A DNA stretch of 5,380 nt from an uncultured Alistipes sp. (GCA_900769525.1 CAAGGY010000034.1:1-5380); one strand, 5' to 3'; shown: positions 1 through 4,686, counted from the stretch's first letter. Translations and numbers: made by a program. The notes: generated by a model not told the origin, from the letters alone.

Positions 1-1151
1 AACGACATAATAGATAGGTAGTTGCTTGCAACGTGACGTGCGGCACGGCGGAGATTCTGCTGTGCCGTCTCCTTTTTCATCGCCTCCTCAAGCGACATAC
101 CCTCAGGCGTTGAGGCGTAGACAGCATAGAAGCCACCCACCAAGAGCGCATCCTCAGCCTCAGCCTCGACACCGCCACCAACGGCGATAACGGGAATACC
201 GAGACGCCTACCCACGCTGAGCACCCCCGATGGAGCCTTACCCATAAGCGTCTGAGAATCGAGTCTGCCCTCGCCCGTGATGATAAGGTCGCAGCGCTGG
301 GCACGCTCCTCGAAGCCTACAAGATGCAGTACAAGCTCCACGCCCGACTCGATACGTGCGCCCAAAAAGGCCATAAGGCCATAGCCTAAGCCTCCCGCAG
401 CGCCAGCACCCGGCATTGAGGCATAATCGCCACCCACAGCCTCCATAACGGCACCGTGATACCCTCTAAGTCCCTGGTCAAGATACTCCACCACATCGGG
501 CGTAGCGCCCTTTTGCGGAGCATAGACATAGGCTGCACCACGCTCACCAAAGAGTGGGTTGTCGACATCCGAGGCGATGACGATATCTACACCACGAAGT
601 CTTGCATCAAGGCCTGTGGCATCGACCCTTGCAACACGACACATAGCCTCGCCCGAGGCATCAAGCTCTGTGCCCCCAGCATCGTAGAACCGCACGCCAA
701 GAGCCTGCAACAACCCCATGCCACCATCATTCGTGGCACTGCCTCCAAGACCAATAATCACCCTACGGCAGCCACACTCGAGAGCCTGCAACAGCAGCTC
801 GCCAACACCTCGCGTAAAGGTGCCCAGAGGATTGCGCTCGTTGGCCTCTAAGAGCCTCAATCCCGCAGCCTCAGCCATCTCGATAATAGCAGTAGCACCG
901 CCATCTATAGTGCCCCAGCGAGCCTCTAAAGGGGTGTTAAGCGGCCCTCGCACCGTAGCCACATGATAGTTGCCACCCAACGCCTCGACAAGCGTGACAA
1001 GGATACCATCGCCACCATCGGCAATGGGTATCACATCAAACTCCGTATCGGGCATAACATCGCACCAACCACGAGCAAAGGCCTCTGCAACCTCATTTGA
1101 GGTTAGCGACCCCTTAAACTTATCGAAAGCTAAAAGTAGGCGTAGTGACAT
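1..1151 (-). CDS. glxK: Glycerate kinase (GlxK/GarK family), C-terminal end cut by the window
   Basis: ATP-dependent phosphorylation of D-glycerate; this family normally makes 2-phosphoglycerate, feeding glycerate from glyoxylate, tartronate or serine breakdown into glycolysis in the cytoplasm. The frame is open from the ATG at 1151 to the left edge, about 383 codons. Family members are usually about 375-385 residues, so only the last few can be missing. Visible family motifs in order: FDKFKGSL (residues 9-16), PIADGGDG (42-49), GLGGSATNDGGMG (134-146), PGAGAAGGLG (247-256) and GEGRLD (293-298), followed by SQTLMGKAPSGV. Glycine-rich segments of this kind form the nucleotide and glycerate sites in the family. 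The start is supported because FDKFKGSL lies at the N-terminus, as usual, and a TAnnTTTG element sits just upstream. GC content is clearly higher than in the lipoprotein genes to the right. The protein family is very likely correct; the symbol is by family only. Confidence 0.93.
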   Translation of the reverse strand, partial: MSLRLLLAFDKFKGSLTSNEVAEAFARGWCDVMPDTEFDVIPIADGGDGILVTLVEALGGNYHVATVRGPLNTPLEARWGTIDGGATAIIEMAEAAGLRLLEANERNPLGTFTRGVGELLLQALECGCRRVIIGLGGSATNDGGMGLLQALGVRFYDAGGTELDASGEAMCRVARVDATGLDARLRGVDIVIASDVDNPLFGERGAAYVYAPQKGATPDVVEYLDQGLRGYHGAVMEAVGGDYASMPGAGAAGGLGYGLMAFLGARIESGVELVLHLVGFEERAQRCDLIITGEGRLDSQTLMGKAPSGVLSVGRRLGIPVIAVGGGVEAEAEDALLVGGFYAVYASTPEGMSLEEAMKKETAQQNLRRAARHVASNYLSIMS

Positions 1152-1166
1152 AGTATCGCGTTTTTG

Positions 1167-1174
1167 CAAAGTTA
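1167..1174 (-). promoter_or_regulatory. Candidate -7 element for glycerate kinase (TAACTTTG)
   Basis: The minus strand reads TAACTTTG, a match to the Bacteroidota -7 consensus TAnnTTTG. No convincing TTTG -33 box lies 19-21 bases upstream. Transcription from here would start near 1160, leaving only about 9 bases before the ATG at 1151, so the mRNA would be almost leaderless. Confidence 0.5.
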
Positions 1175-1205
1175 AGAAAAATTTTTGAAGTGAGGTTGCG
1201 GGGAG

Positions 1206-1310
1206 TGGGTTCTTGTGGGTTCTTGTGAGTTCTTGTGGGTAGTTGGTAGCGGTTAGGCCTCAAGGAGAAATCCCCATCAGAACCCATCAGAACCCACCAG
1301 AACCCATTAA
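1206..1310. repeat. Paired inverted arrays of a 10-base unit (left palindrome)
   Basis: Three in-phase decamers TCTTGTGGGT, TCTTGTGAGT, TCTTGTGGGT fill 1211-1240, with a partial copy before them. After a 30-base spacer the complementary decamers (AACCCATCAG, AACCCACCAG and variants) fill 1271-1310. The two arrays can pair into a long imperfect hairpin. Because the period is 10, not a multiple of three, the open frames here look accidental. No gene is supported. Confidence 0.8.
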
Positions 1311-1311
1311 A

Positions 1312-1388
1312 GAATTTAGCGAGATTAGTGAAGTTAGGGATTTGCGTTCTCTCCTTAAATTCCTTAAACTCACTACACTCCTTAATCT
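1312..1388. repeat. Imperfect palindrome with roughly 10-base periodic arms (middle palindrome)
   Basis: The left arm at 1312-1342 carries TTTAGCGA, TTAGTGA and TTAGGGA in spaced succession. The right arm at 1352-1388 carries the complementary series TCCTTAAA, TCCTTAAA, TCACTA, TCCTTAAT. The unit differs from the flanking TCTTGTGGGT decamer, but the layout is the same: short AT-rich phased units in opposed arms. No coding function is supported. Confidence 0.6.
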
Positions 1389-1390
1389 CT

Positions 1391-1650
1391 TTTGTGGGTT
1401 TCATGTGAGTTCTTTTGAGTTCTTGTGGATTCTTGTGGGTTTCTTTTGTCATTCTGAACGCAGTGAAGAATCTCTCGGGTTGTAATAAGGGTTGTGCTAT
1501 CCCAGAGATCCTTCGCTTTGCTCAGGATGACAGGTTGGAGTAGGGGCTGGTGCGTTTTGGTTGGGAGGCCCTCAAAAAAAACTCCCCACCAGAACTCATC
1601 AGAACCTATCAGAACCCACCAAAACCCACCAATAACCACCAAAACCCCAC
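1391..1650. repeat. Second set of paired decamer arrays enclosing an REP-like palindrome
   Basis: Five in-phase decamers related to TCTTGTGGGT fill 1391-1440. Seven in-phase decamers of the complementary kind (AGAACTCATC, AGAACCTATC, AGAACCCACC, AAAACCCACC and variants) fill 1581-1650. The REP-like palindrome at 1448-1531 lies between the arms, nearest the left one. The whole could fold as one large imperfect cruciform. Purity falls towards the right end, as expected for an ageing array. Confidence 0.75.
1448..1531. repeat. REP-like dispersed palindrome
   Basis: The left arm (1448-1479) starts GTCATTCTGAACGCAGTGAA and the right arm (1501-1531) ends TTTGCTCAGGATGAC. Reverse-complemented, the right arm reads GTCATCCTGAGCAAAGCGAA and then GGATCTCT, so the arms pair over about 31 bases. 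Most differences are T/C or A/G changes, some of which allow G-U pairs. The loop is 21 bases. Sequences of the GTCATTCTGAGCGNAGCGAAGAATCT type are, as I recall, dispersed in many bacterial genomes and give spurious HSERSEESL or SKAKDL peptides; both strings occur here in translation. Confidence 0.75.
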
Positions 1651-1835
1651 CCCACATCCAAGCCATCTGGCTCGCACCTTTCAACTTTTCATCTTTTTTA
1701 GCTCAAATTTCACACCCTATGCAATAATAATTCCTCGCACCACGTTATATTGGCACGAGGATTGTTTATTCCTTGTACAGCTACGCTGGTGAACCCACGT
1801 AGTTAGGTTTCTTCATTTATTTAAGTTTGGGTTAG
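1651..1835. other. Intergenic stretch with two small hairpins, no gene
   Basis: No coding region is supported. CCTCG (1733-1737) and CGAGG (1756-1760) form a hairpin whose outer flanks AATAA/TTATT also match. CTACG and CGTAG around 1781-1802 form a second one. TAAGTTTG at 1822-1829 fits the Bacteroidota -7 consensus on the plus strand but has no matching -33 box. Nothing else is recognisable. Confidence 0.5.
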
Positions 1836-1915
1836 TAGTTTTACAGAACTTAGTTCTGGAACACAGGGAGCTGTCGAGAGACACCTCCCTGTTGTTTTTA
1901 TGTTCTGTAAAACTA
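1836..1915. repeat. Composite hairpin A: 14-base inverted repeat around a terminator-like stem
   Basis: A perfect 14-base inverted repeat, TAGTTTTACAGAAC (1836-1849) and GTTCTGTAAAACTA (1902-1915), encloses a second stem. That stem is ACAGGGAG (1863-1870) with CTCCCTGT (1885-1892), a C-C mismatch, TGTC/GACA, and a GAGA loop of GNRA type. TTGTTTTT follows on the plus strand, so it would terminate rightward transcription. On the minus strand there is no U-tract after the stem. CAGAAC-TTA-GTTCTG (1844-1858) can form an alternative small hairpin with the left arm. A related element lies at 2141-2243. Confidence 0.75.
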
Positions 1916-1954
1916 TGACGATTCGGTGGCGGCTCGGATGACGTGTCTTGTATA

Positions 1955-2070
1955 GTGTGTGGCACAGATGCTACGCATCTATTGTGTCTGCTTTATCACC
2001 AAGCACCTCATATAAATATGGCTGACTTGTTACCAAATCAGCCACACATCTTCAATGTTGTGCCACACAC
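1955..2070. mobile_element. 116-base MITE-like or structured-RNA element with 12-base perfect inverted ends
   Basis: The ends are GTGTGTGGCACA (1955-1966) and TGTGCCACACAC (2059-2070), perfect inverted repeats. Inside are two more hairpins: AGATGC-TAC-GCATCT (1966-1980), and TGGCTGA (2019-2025) with TCAGCCA (2038-2044) around a 12-base loop. Together these would form a three-way junction as RNA or cruciform DNA. There is no open frame of note and I see no clear target-site duplication. It could be a non-autonomous mobile element or a structured RNA; the strand is unknown. Confidence 0.5.
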
Positions 2071-2140
2071 CGCACTGCGGTCACCTCTCGCCTGCTACGA
2101 ACGTTAGTAGTTTATATAAGGTGTTACGCTACGCTTCACA

Positions 2141-2243
2141 AAAGTAGTTTTTATTACAGAACCTGTTTCTGTAAGAGGATAGGCGACAGTCGTGAGACTC
2201 CCGCCTATTGCTTTTTTATTATAAATTCTGAAAAAACTACTTT
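2141..2243. repeat. Composite hairpin B, overlapping the end of the lipocalin-like gene
   Basis: AAAGTAGTTTTT (2141-2152) and AAAAACTACTTT (2232-2243) are a perfect 12-base inverted repeat. The right arm contains the last codon and the stop of the lipoprotein gene. Inside is the stem ATAGGCG (2179-2185)/CGCCTAT (2202-2208), with an AC/CC internal loop, AGTC/GACT and a GTGA (GNRA) loop. TGCTTTTTTATT follows on the plus strand. TTACAGAA-TTCTGTAA also pairs at about 2154-2174. Order and sequence match hairpin A. For the lipoprotein operon it is the only hairpin 3' of the stop, but its minus-strand side has no U-tract. Confidence 0.7.
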
Positions 2244-2584
2244 ATCCATCGCTCATGATTACCATACTGATCGGTGAATGAAAAATTATGTTTATCTAAG
2301 GTATGAATTATGTTTGTATAGGTGTGTCCATCATTACGATATTGTATCCATATTCGTGAATTTATATCTAATGACCATTCTCCACTCACCTTACCGCCAG
2401 AATAACCATCTATACTATATGTTCCGTTTCTATTTATTGTCATGATTAACTGACTCGCATCATATCGATGCCATGTTCCATATAAATCAGATTTTTTTAA
2501 TCTACCATTATCCTCTTTCTCACACGACGAGAGTAAACAGCAGCCCATAATTACCATTAATGCACATAGTAAAATCTTTTTCAT
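2237..2584 (-). CDS. Small lipocalin-like lipoprotein
   Basis: 115 residues. The N-terminus is a lipoprotein signal: MKK, a hydrophobic stretch, then LLSSC with the lipid-carrying Cys at 21. The next residues, EKED, include a K-E-D that resembles the K-(D/E)2 surface-export signal known for Bacteroidota lipoproteins, so surface exposure is an inference. The mature part is about 95 residues and looks all-beta. It has LYGTW at 34-38, a NRNGTY turn at 51-56 and a GEWSL strand later; this L-x-G-T-W then DGTY-like pattern is typical of the small lipocalin-like lipoproteins of this phylum. Ligand and role are unknown. It follows the DUF4595-like gene by 43 bases on the same strand, and that gap repeats the 19-base sequence found before its neighbour. 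Base composition is AT-rich compared with glycerate kinase. Confidence 0.8.
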   Translation of the reverse strand: MKKILLCALMVIMGCCLLSSCEKEDNGRLKKSDLYGTWHRYDASQLIMTINRNGTYSIDGYSGGKVSGEWSLDINSRIWIQYRNDGHTYTNIIHTLDKHNFSFTDQYGNHERWIK

Positions 2585-2596
2585 AATAGTTTGATA

Positions 2597-2615
2597 TTTA
2601 AGTTAAACAATAAGT
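2597..2615 (-). repeat. 19-base conserved leader sequence, copy before the lipocalin-like gene
   Basis: TTTAAGTTAAACAATAAGT on the plus strand lies 12 bases upstream of the ATG at 2584. An identical copy lies 12 bases upstream of the other lipoprotein ATG (3459-3477), and CTGTTAG follows both. No Shine-Dalgarno site is present, so this may be an AT-rich translation-initiation element or a common site copied with the genes. Confidence 0.7.
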
Positions 2616-2627
2616 TTCACTGTTAGG

Positions 2628-3446
2628 TTAATCGCTATATGCGAAGAAATATCTAGAGGTCATCTTATAGCTATCTGTATGCTCAGTCACTACGCACTCG
2701 ATAGGATAGCCTTCACTATCGTAAGTCCAATCATATGTAACCCTCCAATCATCATCCTCATCAATTAATTCAGTTACATAATTATCGCATCGCTTGCCCA
2801 TAAGGCCTATTGTAGCAAGCATAAAATCTACATTTGCCGATCCAAAAACATTCATTGGATCAACAAACCAATTTAGGTCAAGGTTTACAGCATTAGTATA
2901 TTTATCATTATACTTTATGCTTAAATTCCATAGGCTTCCATTATAATTTTGCTGCACACGCATTATATTATCGTTACTCCAAGTGTATGTAGTACTAGAA
3001 TATGAGGAATCATAACCGTCACCTTGCCAATAACTGTTATCATTGGTTAATTGCCCCTTGGAATTATAAGTAAATGTAGAACTGCCATCACTCGTTATAT
3101 ATCCTAGCTTATTGATGTCTACTTGCTCATCTTCAGAATATAAATCACCTTGAATATTGATGGTGCTAGGTGAAACATAATCTATAACATAACAAAAGTC
3201 GCCAGTATCTCTATCCGCATCTATAGCTACAACTCTTTTGCTATCGTCATAAACGAATGTGTACTCATAATGTCCGACAAAACCCTCGAAATAACCATAA
3301 TAAGCTGAAATTTTCGATATTGTTCTCTGCTTCGCAGTGCCAGGAGTAGGTTGCACCCCTTCATGATTGCCATCACTATCATCGCAGGCAGAAATAACAC
3401 CACAAGAAATGATGGCAATTAACATCCAAGTAAAAAACTTCTTCAT
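2628..3446 (-). CDS. DUF4595-like lipoprotein
   Basis: 272 residues. The signal peptide ends in VISAC with lipid-carrying Cys21, followed by the acidic DDSDG; acidic residues here favour surface export in Bacteroidota (inference). A Pro/Thr linker (about 31-38) leads to a beta-rich domain with YD-like strand-turn-strand units: YTFVYDDSKRVVAI (62-75), FTYNSKGQL (125-133), YTWSNDNIMRV (154-164), LSIKYNDKYTN (175-185) and WTYDSEGYPIECV near the end. A conserved-looking segment around 189-222 (NLDLNWF, then LGLMGKRCDNY) resembles DUF4595 proteins as I recall them. There is no catalytic motif and the function is unknown. The only consensus promoter upstream is at 3726-3757, so expression may need read-through of the structured RNA between. 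AT-rich, as is the next gene. Confidence 0.8.
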   Translation of the reverse strand: MKKFFTWMLIAIISCGVISACDDSDGNHEGVQPTPGTAKQRTISKISAYYGYFEGFVGHYEYTFVYDDSKRVVAIDADRDTGDFCYVIDYVSPSTINIQGDLYSEDEQVDINKLGYITSDGSSTFTYNSKGQLTNDNSYWQGDGYDSSYSSTTYTWSNDNIMRVQQNYNGSLWNLSIKYNDKYTNAVNLDLNWFVDPMNVFGSANVDFMLATIGLMGKRCDNYVTELIDEDDDWRVTYDWTYDSEGYPIECVVTEHTDSYKMTSRYFFAYSD

Positions 3447-3458
3447 AATACTTTAAAT

Positions 3459-3477
3459 TTTAAGTTAAACAATAAGT
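3459..3477 (-). repeat. 19-base conserved leader sequence, copy before the DUF4595-like gene
   Basis: Identical to 2597-2615 and at the same 12-base distance from the ATG (3446). In this copy part of it is also the left arm of a hairpin (3461-3511). A shorter piece, TTTAAGTT, lies about 9 bases before the thioredoxin ATG (5122-5129). Confidence 0.7.
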
Positions 3478-3511
3478 GTCCGTTGCTGTTAGATAGCAAC
3501 CGTTTAACTTA
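3461..3511 (-). promoter_or_regulatory. Nested hairpin just upstream of the lipoprotein start
   Basis: TAAGTTAAAC (3461-3470) pairs with GTTTAACTTA (3502-3511), 10 bp perfect. The inner stem GTTGCT (3482-3487)/AGCAAC (3495-3500) has a 7-base loop. No U-tract follows on the minus strand, so it is not a terminator. The stem holds most of the 19-base conserved leader 15-24 bases before the ATG and could mask ribosome loading. Confidence 0.55.
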
Positions 3512-3528
3512 GAATCAGGAGCATACCT

Positions 3529-3602
3529 AAAAAAGAAACGTGGGTAGTGCCTATCGGAAGAAGGGACGACCAAGTACCCATACGAACATAAGCACACCCA
3601 CG
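3529..3602 (-). terminator. Intrinsic terminator of the structured RNA, possibly conditional
   Basis: On the minus strand CGTGGGT (3602-3596) pairs with ACCCACG (3545-3539). A small bulge follows, then TGC/GCA (3594-3592 with 3550-3548). The 3' arm is followed at once by TTTCTTTTTT (3538-3529). This is a textbook position for a U-tract. The loop is about 41 bases, larger than usual. The 5' arm also takes part in the competing nested hairpin. Confidence 0.65.
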
Positions 3603-3720
3603 CCATAAGGCGTGAGCATTTAATGTGCCTATTGTCTGTTCGTTTAATAATTTTGGTCGTTTTACTTCACGAAACAATAGCCCTAAATGCCATCTATAAA
3701 CGCTACATATTCTGTAACGT
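3529..3720 (-). ncRNA. Roughly 190-nt rod-like structured RNA (small RNA or attenuator leader)
   Basis: It runs from just after a consensus promoter to the U-tract at 3538-3529. Nested plus-strand pairings form one extended hairpin: 3566-3573/3653-3660 (ACGACCAA), 3582-3588/3637-3643 (ACGAACA), 3592-3596/3624-3628 (GCACA) and 3599-3604/3609-3614 (CACGCC, ATAA loop). Outside these, 3557-3560 pairs with 3665-3668, and 3551-3554 can pair with 3677-3680. CTATTGT in an internal loop (3629-3635) complements ACAATAG outside the hairpin (3674-3680), a possible 7-bp pseudoknot. The length, the rod shape, and a Bacteroidota promoter at one end with a terminator at the other recall 6S RNA and the Bacteroidales-1 motif. 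That identity is memory-based and unverified. It could instead be a leader controlling the lipoprotein pair. Confidence 0.65.
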
Positions 3721-3725
3721 TAATG

Positions 3726-3757
3726 CAAATATAGCAATTTATTCACTAAATTACAAA
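3726..3757 (-). promoter_or_regulatory. Bacteroidota housekeeping-type promoter for the structured RNA
   Basis: On the minus strand TTTG (3757-3754), 20 bases, then TATATTTG (3733-3726): a full match to the TTTG / TAnnTTTG pattern. Start of transcription is expected near 3719. It is the best promoter upstream of the lipoprotein pair, and no second consensus promoter was found between it and 3446. Confidence 0.75.
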
Positions 3758-3835
3758 TGTTATCTTGCAATTCTTAAGTAGTGTATCTTTAATTGTTTAC
3801 ATTCTTTGAGTTAACAGTTTTGATTACACACTTTT

Positions 3836-3876
3836 CTATAAAAGCATAGGCGGCAGTCCGCATGGACCACCGCCTA
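3836..3876 (-). terminator. Terminator after the glutathione peroxidase gene, possibly bidirectional
   Basis: The stem is TAGGCGG (3847-3853)/CCGCCTA (3870-3876), with a CA/CA internal loop, GTCC/GGAC and a four-base loop. On the minus strand TGCTTTTATAG follows. On the plus strand ACTTTTTT follows (3877-3884), so it could work both ways. It starts 23 bases beyond the stop. Its build (7-bp GC stem, small internal loop, 4-bp stem, 4-base loop) is shared with hairpins A and B. Confidence 0.75.
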
Positions 3877-3899
3877 ACTTTTTTCGTATATCCAATCTG

Positions 3900-4487
3900 T
3901 TACAACAGCTTCTCAATAGCCTCAGCAACAACCGCCATATCGGTCATTGGCTCGAAACGCTCCACGACATTACCCTCACGGTCAACAAGGAACTTAGTAA
4001 AATTCCACTTGATATCGGCCTTCTGAGCGTAGTCGGGGTCAGCCTCCGAGAGCATCTTATCGAGTATTGGCGTGAGCTTGTGGCTTGGATCGAAGCCTGC
4101 AAAGCCCTTCTGCGCCTTGAGATAAGTGTATAGTGGTGACTCGTTAGCACCGTTCACCTCCAACTTCTTGAACTGTGGGAACGTAGTACCATAGTTGAGC
4201 TGGCAGAACTGCGTAGTCTCCTCGTCACTCTCTGGCGACTGGCCAGCAAACTGGTTGCAAGGGAAGTCGAGGATGGCCAAGCCACGATCAGCAAAACGCT
4301 TGTTTAGCGCCTCAAGGTCAGCATATTGTGGTGTAAAGCCGCACTTGCTCGCAGTATTCACGATGAGTAGTACCTTACCCTTGTAGTCGTCAAGTTTTAC
4401 ACTCTTTCCGCCCTGGGCCATAACCTCGATGTCGTAAATTGACTTATCACTCTTTGCGCAGCAGCAGCTCTTCTTTCTAATCTCCAT
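3900..4487 (-). CDS. Glutathione peroxidase family, 2-Cys thioredoxin-dependent type
   Basis: 195 residues. Reduces hydrogen peroxide and organic peroxides in the cytoplasm. Family motifs: NTASKCGFTPQY with peroxidatic Cys49 (Cys, not selenocysteine), FPCNQFAGQ at 75-83 with Gln83, FCQLNYG with Cys95, and KWNFTKFL with Trp161 and Asn162. Cys49, Gln83, Trp161 and Asn162 make the usual catalytic set. Cys95 sits where yeast Gpx3 has its resolving cysteine (46 residues downstream in both), so electrons probably come from thioredoxin, not glutathione. The start is firm: no other Met occurs before residue 23. This leaves a 16-residue N-terminal extension that most family members lack, with three consecutive cysteines (8-10) between lysines. 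There is no signal peptide. It has its own promoter and terminator. Confidence 0.95.
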   Translation of the reverse strand: MEIRKKSCCCAKSDKSIYDIEVMAQGGKSVKLDDYKGKVLLIVNTASKCGFTPQYADLEALNKRFADRGLAILDFPCNQFAGQSPESDEETTQFCQLNYGTTFPQFKKLEVNGANESPLYTYLKAQKGFAGFDPSHKLTPILDKMLSEADPDYAQKADIKWNFTKFLVDREGNVVERFEPMTDMAVVAEAIEKLL

Positions 4488-4551
4488 AGTTGTAATTTAT
4501 TACTTGTTATTATATTTTATCGTTTTTGTATAATCAAATATTATTCCGATG

Positions 4552-4580
4552 CAAAAGTACAAATAAAATTTAAAGCACAA
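4552..4580 (-). promoter_or_regulatory. Promoter of the glutathione peroxidase gene
   Basis: The minus strand reads TTG (4580-4578), 18 bases, then TACTTTTG (4559-4552), matching the TAnnTTTG -7 consensus with a slightly short spacer. Expected start near 4545 gives an AT-rich leader of about 58 bases with no Shine-Dalgarno site. No peroxide-regulator operator is recognisable. Confidence 0.6.
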
Positions 4581-4621
4581 CTATTTTTATTCATTTTTCG
4601 TAATCATATATTCTTATAACT

Positions 4622-4667
4622 GTATAAGATAAACAAATAGAGGTGTCGGTCACAGCCAACACCTCCA
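4622..4667 (-). terminator. Terminator after the thioredoxin gene
   Basis: GAGGTGTCGG (4640-4649) and CCAACACCTC (4656-4665) pair, with one mismatch on the plus strand that becomes a G-U pair in the minus RNA; two further outer pairs reach 4638 and 4667. The loop is six bases. On the minus strand TATTTGTTTATC follows, a moderate U-rich tract. It lies 19 bases beyond the stop. Confidence 0.75.
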
Positions 4668-4686
4668 CATCGTCAACACAGCCTAT

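Noticed and set aside
456..966. Plus-strand open frames opposite glycerate kinase
   Set aside because: They are antisense shadows of a clear glycerate kinase with all family motifs.
1206..1650. CRISPR array
   Set aside because: The units are 10 bases with no spacers, in opposed arrays, and no cas gene is present.
1120..1792. Several 75-110 codon open frames on both strands
   Set aside because: They arise from 10-base repeats and the REP-like palindrome, have low-complexity Asn/Pro/Thr/His translations, and lack plausible starts.
1913..1978. Short minus-strand frame ending at the TAG aligned with the lipoprotein stop
   Set aside because: Only 21 codons and interrupted upstream by a stop; no resemblance to a lipoprotein C-terminus.
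2139..2146. TACTTTTG on the minus strand as a promoter -7 element
   Set aside because: It has no -33 box at the right distance and lies within the inverted repeat of hairpin B.
3551..3619. 22-codon hydrophobic reading frame (starts MLTPYGVGV) inside the structured RNA, and an 8-codon frame at 3667-3693
   Set aside because: The first overlaps almost exactly the nested helices, so base-pairing alone could explain its conservation. Neither has a recognisable ribosome site. A leader peptide is possible but unsupported.
4195..4386. Plus-strand open frame opposite the peroxidase gene
   Set aside because: Antisense shadow of a conserved gene.
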